Below are positions 1 through 4,584 of a stretch of 6,005 nucleotides of DNA, piece after piece. The DNA is from Psychrobacter sp. Its GTDB lineage: Bacteria; Pseudomonadota; Gammaproteobacteria; Pseudomonadales; Moraxellaceae. The translations under genes and the position numbers were made by a program. Under the pieces are notes generated by a model. It ran no database searches, had not been told where the DNA came from, and saw only the letters and a list, made by a program, of their open reading frames with translations. Position 1 is the first letter of the stretch, and each line of letters begins with the position of its first letter. The stretch covers positions 1 through 6,005 of the forward strand of contig JARIAA010000058.1 of assembly GCA_029264635.1 (NCBI GenBank), read 5' to 3'.

Positions 1-768
1 ATCGACTTGCCATTTCACCAGTTGTTTTGCGATGTCAATATCATTAACCGTCCAAGCGCTCACAGGCAAGCTGTGTCGATGAGCGTTTTTGATAACAGAT
101 TGGGTGATAAGAGGATAATATATACCAAGCTGGGTACAGCCTAATTGCAGGGCAGTATTGAGCGCCGTTGTAAGCAATTGCGACGTCCGTATCAATAAAC
201 CGCGTGGAATATGGGTCAACAATCTTTGACGTTGAAGCTGAGCAAGAAGGTATACGTCAAAGGTAGTCAGAGAAATAGGCAAGTCTGCCAGTGGCGTATC
301 TACCAAATAACGTGTCAATGCACGTATTAATTTTGGATAATCTGTCCGATCATGAGTTTTGATCTCAAGCTCAATATGGGTAAACAAGGACAAAAGCGTA
401 GCAGCTTGGTTGGTAGGTTTAGTTGCCGATGTAAAGGTTTTGGGTAAGCTTGATGTTTGAAAAGAGGGCGTCCTTGGCTCTGCAAGTTTATCCAAAGTAA
501 TGATTTGATGACCTGATTGTAGATACCGCTGAATTTCAGTCAAATTTAGCTGATCTACTCGCGACTGTAGACCACATAAGCGCTGCAGCGTATCGTCGTG
601 AAACACTACCAAATGCCCATCTGCTGTCAGCTGCACGTCAAACTCTATTCCTGCTAAACCACGTGCTTGTAAACCACGAGCATATTCAAAACCAAATAGT
701 GTATTTTCTAAGGCTTCATTGCGTGCGCCTCGGTGGCCTAAAAGCCGCGTATTATCAAGTTTTAGCAT
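1..768 (-). CDS. Glycerophosphodiester phosphodiesterase, cytoplasmic UgpQ-like (C-terminus beyond window)
   Basis: It is predicted to hydrolyse deacylated phospholipids (glycerophosphodiesters such as glycerophosphoethanolamine) to sn-glycerol-3-phosphate and an alcohol, which returns phospholipid headgroups to metabolism. The 256 codons from the ATG at 768 stay open to the window edge. The family signature is clear: GHRG at residues 11-14, ENTL at 21-24, IEFDVQLTADG at 41-51 and FHDD at 56-59. These supply the expected catalytic and metal-binding residues His12, Arg13, Glu42, Asp44 and His57. IELEIK (132-137) supplies the later acidic metal-binding strand, and PRGLL (188-192) and AWTVND (238-243) match late family motifs. 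There is no signal peptide, so the enzyme should be cytosolic like UgpQ rather than periplasmic like GlpQ. Compared with E. coli UgpQ from memory, about 20 extra Ser/Thr/Pro-rich residues lie around 98-125. Roughly 20-30 C-terminal residues are probably missing. The Shine-Dalgarno is weak (AGAAG about 8 nt upstream). It is divergent from the lipoprotein gene. The family is certain; the exact substrate is not. Confidence 0.93.
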   Translation of the reverse strand, partial: MLKLDNTRLLGHRGARNEALENTLFGFEYARGLQARGLAGIEFDVQLTADGHLVVFHDDTLQRLCGLQSRVDQLNLTEIQRYLQSGHQIITLDKLAEPRTPSFQTSSLPKTFTSATKPTNQAATLLSLFTHIELEIKTHDRTDYPKLIRALTRYLVDTPLADLPISLTTFDVYLLAQLQRQRLLTHIPRGLLIRTSQLLTTALNTALQLGCTQLGIYYPLITQSVIKNAHRHSLPVSAWTVNDIDIAKQLVKWQVD

Positions 769-897
769 AGTTTTTACTTCTGGCTGGTTCTTGAGTTAAG
801 ACAGTTGTGATGTCAGAGAGTCTTTCTTTTGATAAATCAAAATAGATAAATTAACAATAAAAAGGTTTAAAAAAGAGCATTATTTCATCAATATTCT

Positions 898-931
898 AAC
901 AAATATTTGTTGCGTTTTTGCAATCAAAAAC
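898..931. promoter_or_regulatory. Paired palindromes in the divergent region (possible operator)
   Basis: Positions 898-911 read AACAAATATTTGTT, a perfect 14-bp palindrome. Three bases later, GTTTTTG (914-920) and CAAAAAC (925-931) form a 7-bp inverted repeat around CAAT. Two symmetric elements side by side between divergent genes resemble a binding site for a dimeric regulator. No protein is identified. The stretch is AT-rich, so chance symmetry is possible. Confidence 0.3.
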
Positions 932-969
932 CCTTTTTATAGGTACGGATAGATTTTATTTGTATATCA

Positions 970-990
970 ATGGTCCACATTACTGACCAT
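970..990. promoter_or_regulatory. Dyad overlapping the -35 box (candidate operator)
   Basis: ATGGTC (970-975) and GACCAT (985-990) are perfect inverted half-sites separated by nine bases. The right half-site covers most of the predicted -35 hexamer (983-988) of the lipoprotein promoter. A protein bound here would block RNA polymerase, so repression is the simplest reading. This is inferred from position and symmetry alone. Confidence 0.35.
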
Positions 991-1011
991 CTACAACAAA
1001 ACTCGTATAAT
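983..1011 (+). promoter_or_regulatory. Sigma-70-type promoter of the lipoprotein gene
   Basis: A perfect TATAAT -10 box lies at 1006-1011. Seventeen bases upstream is CTGACC (983-988), which matches the -35 consensus TTGACA at four of six positions. Transcription should start near 1018, giving a leader of about 105 bases before the ATG at 1123. This is the best promoter in the window. Confidence 0.7.
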
Positions 1012-1107
1012 GGGCTGATTTTAATACTGGCCGTGCACGATTGCCGCGGCTTTACAGCGAGCTAAACAGCAGTATTGCCTATCGATGGCATTGCAAATGA
1101 GTAAATC

Positions 1108-1112
1108 GGGAG
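1108..1112 (+). promoter_or_regulatory. Ribosome binding site of the lipoprotein gene
   Basis: GGGAG lies ten bases before the ATG at 1123, a slightly long but workable spacing. It supports the ATG at 1123 over the internal Met9, which has no comparable site and would shorten the basic n-region of the signal peptide. Confidence 0.55.
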
Positions 1113-1122
1113 CAAAAAAGAG

Positions 1123-2088
1123 ATGAGCGTAGTAAACAAAAAATGGATGAAGTGGCAGCAAGTTGCTGGTATTGGAGTCATATGTGGTTTAGCCGTCGTT
1201 GGATGTGAGCGCTCGGATAAAGAAGAGAGTACCGCTGAGACAGCAGAGGTCACCACTGAGCAATCAGCTGCCAATGACAATACGGTTATGCCTGCTATTA
1301 GCTGTGATAACCCATTGGTTGAGGATCGCCTAAAACTTGCCTTAAGAAATACGCTCAATCAACAGGCACAAACTTTGGTTACTAACTATGCCAGTGAAGC
1401 GGGAGTCAGTGTCAACACGGCTGTGCTCAGCGACAAGATCGGCAAAGTGTTAATCGATGTGCAAAATGCGACAGTTTTACAAGAAGCCAATGCCAATGGT
1501 ATGACAACTTGTCAAGCAAGTGTCAGCATGACGTTACCAAGCGAAGATTTGTATCAGGCAAGCCAAGTACGTGCTGAAAATAATCAGCCAAGCTTACAAA
1601 CTCGTTTGGCTCAAGACAATATCCGTATCAATAATAATATGTTAGTTGATGATGCGTTTACTTATGTGGTTGGCGCTCAAGGTGGGCAGATACAAGCACG
1701 TATTGCAGGACAACCTGCTTTAATCACAGCCGTCTCCGATGTAATGGCAGGCTCTGTACTAAAATCGGTGATGGATGAACAAAGAGCTGAGCGTCGAGCC
1801 AACGACGCCGCTCGCCGCCGTGAAGCTGCACGACAGAACAGTGAAAACCAGATAAACCGTCAACCAAGCCCCGTAACTCCAGCTGAACCTGCGCGCCCAG
1901 CTAGACCTGCTACGCCGCCTACCATCAATCAGAACAGTAATAACAGTAACAATCAAAGTAGCACCCAAGCAATAGCGCCCCCAAGTGTCGATGCTAAGCC
2001 GCCAACAACCGCAGAGGTACCAAAAGTCGCCCCTAGTGATGACAGTATTGATATGGTGATTATTGAAGATGAAAGCGCGACTTACTAA
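1123..2088 (+). CDS. Putative lipoprotein of unknown function with low-complexity C-terminal tail
   Basis: I do not recognise this 321-residue protein. It starts with a lipoprotein signal peptide: a basic n-region (KKWMK), a hydrophobic stretch at about 13-26, and a lipobox VVGC ending at Cys28, the predicted lipidation site. Glu29 follows rather than Asp, so transport to the outer membrane is more likely than retention in the inner membrane. An acidic Ser/Thr/Glu-rich linker spans about 29-58. A probable folded domain spans about 60-218 and has only two cysteines, Cys61 and Cys130, which could form a disulfide in the periplasm. An Arg/Ala-rich, probably helical, charged stretch lies at 218-240. 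Then comes a disordered tail rich in Pro, Asn, Ser and Gln (about 245-300), ending in an acidic segment. The arrangement suggests an envelope protein whose tail spans the periplasm or contacts a charged polymer; that is speculation. It has its own promoter and appears to be monocistronic. Confidence 0.88.
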   Translation: MSVVNKKWMKWQQVAGIGVICGLAVVGCERSDKEESTAETAEVTTEQSAANDNTVMPAISCDNPLVEDRLKLALRNTLNQQAQTLVTNYASEAGVSVNTAVLSDKIGKVLIDVQNATVLQEANANGMTTCQASVSMTLPSEDLYQASQVRAENNQPSLQTRLAQDNIRINNNMLVDDAFTYVVGAQGGQIQARIAGQPALITAVSDVMAGSVLKSVMDEQRAERRANDAARRREAARQNSENQINRQPSPVTPAEPARPARPATPPTINQNSNNSNNQSSTQAIAPPSVDAKPPTTAEVPKVAPSDDSIDMVIIEDESATY

Positions 2089-2109
2089 TTCCTAGTAGGG
2101 CTTCTATTT

Positions 2110-2155
2110 AAAAGTTAAAAGTAAATTTCTAAAAGCTAAAGCAAATGAAAAGCTA
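2110..2155. repeat. Degenerate A-rich tandem repeat beside the hairpin
   Basis: Two similar A-rich units lie at 2110-2126 and 2131-2146, of the form AAAAGYTAAA(A)GYAAAT, followed by a partial third (AAAAGCTA, 2148-2155). Read on the minus strand they give T-rich runs directly after the adjoining hairpin, which could help stop transcripts of the adenosyltransferase gene. The repeat may simply be low-complexity sequence. Confidence 0.4.
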
Positions 2156-2197
2156 TAAACATGCCCGTAACTGGACTCAGTTGCGGGCATGTTTATA
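2154..2197. terminator. Long hairpin between convergent genes, probable bidirectional terminator
   Basis: Left arm 2154-2173 and right arm 2178-2197 pair over 20 bases, with one T-G wobble and a four-base loop (GACT). The stem includes a CATGCCCG/CGGGCATG core. It lies 65 bases after the lipoprotein stop and 32 bases beyond the adenosyltransferase stop, the usual place for a terminator shared by convergent genes. In the plus direction the right arm ends GTTTAT, so the U-tract is short. In the minus direction GTTTATAGCTTTTC follows, with more T-rich sequence after it. The stem is longer than a typical intrinsic terminator. Confidence 0.75.
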
Positions 2198-2229
2198 TGG
2201 TATTTTGCATAAAGTAATAAAAGACAAGT

Positions 2230-2856
2230 CTATTTATCGTCAGCGAATTTTTGCAACACTTGACTGTCCCATAGTACTTCTGCGATCTGTTCTGGGTCCG
2301 TGCAAAAGCGTGCTGCAACAAATAACCAGTCAGACAAGCGATTGATAAAGCTTACTGCGGTAGGTCGAATCGCTTGCGCTCGCTGCTGCCTTAATAGCAC
2401 TGCTTGACGCTCAGCACGGCGGCAAACCGTACGCGCGACATGCAGTTGACTGACCAGCACCGAACCTGTCGGTAAAATAAAATCTTTGAGCGGCGGTAAG
2501 GTCGTATTCATGATATCAATCTGCTGCTCCAGCCATTCAATATGCGCGCTATTTACGCCTTCATATTCTGGCATAGCCAGCTCGCCGCCAATATTAAACA
2601 ATAAATGCTGAATGATGACCAAAGCTTGTGCAAAGTCGCAGTCGCTTACTTGCTGCATACGTTCAGGAAGACTTTGGTTGTTGACCACTGCTTGTGCCAA
2701 GTGCGCGCGCACCAGACCGATGTGAGAGTTGAGCTCATCGATATCGCCCATGACGCTAAATAAGTGGTCAGCCTTACTGACACGGCTGCCGTCTGCCATG
2801 CCCGTACTGCCGTCATCTCCCGTGCGCGTATATATCTTACTCAAGCGATTACCCAT
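2230..2856 (-). CDS. PduO-type ATP:cob(I)alamin adenosyltransferase
   Basis: It transfers the 5'-deoxyadenosyl group of ATP to reduced cobalamin, making coenzyme B12 in the cytoplasm. The 208-residue product spans the whole family domain. The N-terminal ATP-binding motif TRTGDDGSTGMADGSRV lies at 10-26, and GDIDELNSHIG at 37-47. FILPTGS is at 126-132, followed by LHVARTVCRRAER (138-150) with the arginines expected to contact ATP, and then INRLSDWLFVAAR (171-183). No key motif is missing. The frame stays open to an ATG at 2907, but the ATG at 2856 is preferred: it gives the canonical MGNRLSKIYTRTG start and has GAGG eight bases upstream. No pdu, eut or cobalamin-synthesis genes are nearby, so it probably serves salvage of imported corrinoids for a B12-dependent enzyme encoded elsewhere. 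No cobalamin riboswitch is visible in its short leader. It is convergent with the lipoprotein gene and divergent from cysS. Confidence 0.95.
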   Translation of the reverse strand: MGNRLSKIYTRTGDDGSTGMADGSRVSKADHLFSVMGDIDELNSHIGLVRAHLAQAVVNNQSLPERMQQVSDCDFAQALVIIQHLLFNIGGELAMPEYEGVNSAHIEWLEQQIDIMNTTLPPLKDFILPTGSVLVSQLHVARTVCRRAERQAVLLRQQRAQAIRPTAVSFINRLSDWLFVAARFCTDPEQIAEVLWDSQVLQKFADDK

Positions 2857-2863
2857 GTCCATA

Positions 2864-2869
2864 TCCTCA
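2864..2869 (-). promoter_or_regulatory. Ribosome binding site fixing the adenosyltransferase start
   Basis: On the minus strand this reads TGAGGA, with the GAGG core eight bases before the ATG at 2856. The upstream in-frame ATGs at 2907 and 2901 have no clear purine-rich site, so this site supports the 208-residue form. Confidence 0.65.
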
Positions 2870-2936
2870 ATGATTTTTATGTTGAATAGTATTACTTGCA
2901 TGCTCATTGTAGTATTTTACGGCCTTTTTCGCTAAG

Positions 2937-2965
2937 ATAATGGGTTACGTTTTATTTTTTATCAA
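2937..2965 (-). promoter_or_regulatory. Candidate promoter of the adenosyltransferase gene
   Basis: On the minus strand TTGATA (2965-2960, five of six consensus matches) is followed after 17 bases by CATTAT (2942-2937, four of six). Transcription would start near 2930, leaving a leader of about 74 bases. On the opposite strand the same bases include TAAGATAAT (2933-2941), a possible -10 for cysS without a good -35 partner, so the two divergent promoters may overlap. Confidence 0.4.
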
Positions 2966-2980
2966 CAATGTTTTTAATAA

Positions 2981-2985
2981 AAAGG
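2981..2985 (+). promoter_or_regulatory. Ribosome binding site of cysS
   Basis: AAAGG lies seven bases before the ATG at 2993. This supports that start over the internal Met9 at 3017, although the resulting N-terminus is about ten residues longer than E. coli CysRS. Confidence 0.65.
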
Positions 2986-2992
2986 CTTTACC

Positions 2993-4453
2993 ATGACCAC
3001 ACCTCTTGCCGATGCGATGTCTCAGCTTGCCATTTATGATTCACTGACGGGTGGCAAACGCCAGTTTGAACCACTCAAAACAGGTAAAGTCGGCATGTAT
3101 GTGTGCGGTATGACCGTTTATGATTATTGTCATATTGGTCATGCGCGGCTGATGGTGGCTTTTGATATGGTGGTGCGCTGGCTATCGCAATTGGGTTATG
3201 ACGTTAATTATGTACGTAATATTACCGATATCGATGACAAAATCATTGCTCGCGCTCATGAGAACGGCGAAGAGATCAGCGCATTGACTCAACGTTTCAT
3301 TAAAGCAATGCATGAAGATTTTGCGGCTCTTGGCTGCTTGACCCCAAATCATGAGCCGCGCGCGACAGATTATATCGATGAGATGCAGCAGATGATTGAG
3401 ACCTTAGTCAACGGCGACTATGCTTATGCTGGTAATAACGGTGATGTTTATTATGCCGTCGATAGCTTTGTCGATTACGGTAAATTATCGAAGCGTAATT
3501 TAGATGAGATGCAAGCAGGCTCGCGGGTCGATGTTGAAAATGATAAGCGTAATCCGTTTGATTTTGTGCTGTGGAAAGCAGCCAAAGCAGGTGAGCCGCA
3601 GTGGGCATCGCCTTGGGGACAAGGGCGTCCAGGCTGGCACATTGAGTGCTCGGCTATGTCAACTGAGTGCTTGGGCAACACTTTTGATATTCATGGCGGT
3701 GGTCATGACTTGCAGTTTCCGCATCATGAAAATGAGATTGCGCAGTCTGAGGCGGCGACGGGCGATGAGTATGCTCGTACTTGGATGCATGCTGGCTTTA
3801 TTAATGTGGATGGGGAGAAGATGTCCAAATCTTTGGGTAACTTTTCTACTATTCGTGAGGTCATCGCTGAGTATCACCCAGAAACGGTACGTTTTTTCTT
3901 ATTGTCGAGCCATTATCGTAGTCAAGTAAACTTCTCTGATAGCGCATTGGACGAGTCGCATAATATCCTAAGCAGATTATACAATGCCTTAAAGCTAGCT
4001 GAGCAGCAAAAGGGACAGACACTTATCATCGATGATGCATTAATTATCAATGCTTACCGTAGCCCTGCAGGGCAAGACTTTATCAAAGCGATGAATGATG
4101 ATTTCAACAGCTCATCGGCTATCAGTGTATTGTTTGGGCTGGCAAGCGATATCAATAAGGCGGTTAAAGCTGAGGATAGTGAGCGCGCTTGGCAGTCAGC
4201 ACAGCAGCTCAAGGCACTAGCTCAGGCACTTAATGTATTACAGCTGCCCGTGCAACAGTTTTTGCAAGCAGTAATTGGTCATGAGGCAGACAATGGTTTT
4301 ACCGATGACGCTATCGATAATTTGATCATCGAACGTCGCGATGCTAAAGCCAATAAAGATTTTACTCGTGCTGATGAGATACGAATGCAACTAAAAGAGG
4401 CGGGGATTGAGCTTGAAGACAGTCGCGCGGGTACGACATGGCGCCGTGCTTAA
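2993..4453 (+). CDS. cysS: Cysteinyl-tRNA synthetase
   Basis: This cytoplasmic class I aminoacyl-tRNA synthetase attaches cysteine to tRNA-Cys using ATP. The 486-residue product is complete. The catalytic Rossmann domain has the HIGH signature at 47-50 and KMSKS at 276-280. The zinc site that selects cysteine is intact: Cys38 (in MYVCGMTVYD), Cys219 (in WHIECSAM), His244 and Glu248 (in FPHHENE). Each sits ten residues further along than in E. coli CysRS, in line with the longer N-terminus. NITDIDDK (76-83) is also typical. The helical DALR-type region and the anticodon-binding C-terminus follow from about 300, ending in the characteristic ERRDAKANKDFTRADEIR (447-464) and GTTWRR (480-485). The length is somewhat above the usual 460 or so, because of the N-terminal extension and small insertions near 340-360 and 415-440. 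No T-box or other leader control is visible. A terminator follows about 60 bases downstream, so it is likely transcribed alone. Confidence 0.98.
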   Translation: MTTPLADAMSQLAIYDSLTGGKRQFEPLKTGKVGMYVCGMTVYDYCHIGHARLMVAFDMVVRWLSQLGYDVNYVRNITDIDDKIIARAHENGEEISALTQRFIKAMHEDFAALGCLTPNHEPRATDYIDEMQQMIETLVNGDYAYAGNNGDVYYAVDSFVDYGKLSKRNLDEMQAGSRVDVENDKRNPFDFVLWKAAKAGEPQWASPWGQGRPGWHIECSAMSTECLGNTFDIHGGGHDLQFPHHENEIAQSEAATGDEYARTWMHAGFINVDGEKMSKSLGNFSTIREVIAEYHPETVRFFLLSSHYRSQVNFSDSALDESHNILSRLYNALKLAEQQKGQTLIIDDALIINAYRSPAGQDFIKAMNDDFNSSSAISVLFGLASDINKAVKAEDSERAWQSAQQLKALAQALNVLQLPVQQFLQAVIGHEADNGFTDDAIDNLIIERRDAKANKDFTRADEIRMQLKEAGIELEDSRAGTTWRRA

Positions 4454-4510
4454 CATAGGTGCCATTATAAAACGACGAAAACCCTAAGATAAATACAAAT
4501 ATTAATAGAT

Positions 4511-4538
4511 AAAGTCAGCTTAGTGCTGGCTTTTTTTT
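4511..4538 (+). terminator. Rho-independent terminator of cysS
   Basis: AAAGTCAGC (4511-4519) pairs with GCTGGCTTT (4525-4533) over nine bases, with one U-G wobble and a five-base loop. The stem runs into eight consecutive T (4531-4538). It begins 58 bases after the cysS stop and separates cysS from the channel gene. Confidence 0.88.
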
Positions 4539-4584
4539 AGGTACTGCTTTAGTTTAACGTCATCCCAACACTAAGATTTTTCGT

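Larger units (their letters stand above)
769..1122. other. Divergent intergenic control region
   Basis: This 354-base stretch separates the start codons of the phosphodiesterase gene (minus) and the lipoprotein gene (plus). The part from about 830 to 980 is very AT-rich and has no convincing ORF on either strand. It holds a 14-bp palindrome, an adjacent 7-bp inverted repeat, a dyad over the -35 box and a strong plus-strand promoter, each listed separately. Downstream of that promoter, about 105 bases (1018-1122) form a long 5' leader for the lipoprotein gene. I found no RNA gene or recognised riboswitch in the leader. No minus-strand promoter stands out. A weak candidate reads TTGTTA, 17 bases, then TATCAA toward the phosphodiesterase gene, with four of six matches in each box. 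Confidence 0.7.

Noticed and set aside
1062..1358. A 98-codon minus-strand frame over the lipoprotein start
   Set aside because: It is antisense to the signal peptide and linker of the lipoprotein gene and covers its leader. Its hydrophobic segment is only the complement of the lipoprotein reading frame.
2145..2345. A 66-codon plus-strand open frame starting at the ATG at 2145
   Set aside because: It runs through the long hairpin and then antisense to the end of the adenosyltransferase gene. It has no ribosome binding site and its product has no recognisable feature.
2857..2907. N-terminal extension of the adenosyltransferase to the ATG at 2907
   Set aside because: The extra 17 residues precede the family's canonical N-terminus and lack a ribosome binding site, while the ATG at 2856 has GAGG at ideal spacing.
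2857..2992. A cobalamin riboswitch upstream of the adenosyltransferase gene
   Set aside because: The predicted leader is only about 74 bases, too short for the roughly 200-base element, and I see no B12-box-like sequence.
3408..3929. Several open frames of 66-141 codons on both strands inside cysS
   Set aside because: They overlap the conserved catalytic core of cysS in other frames. Their translations are rich in residues typical of out-of-frame reading, and no start signal supports them.
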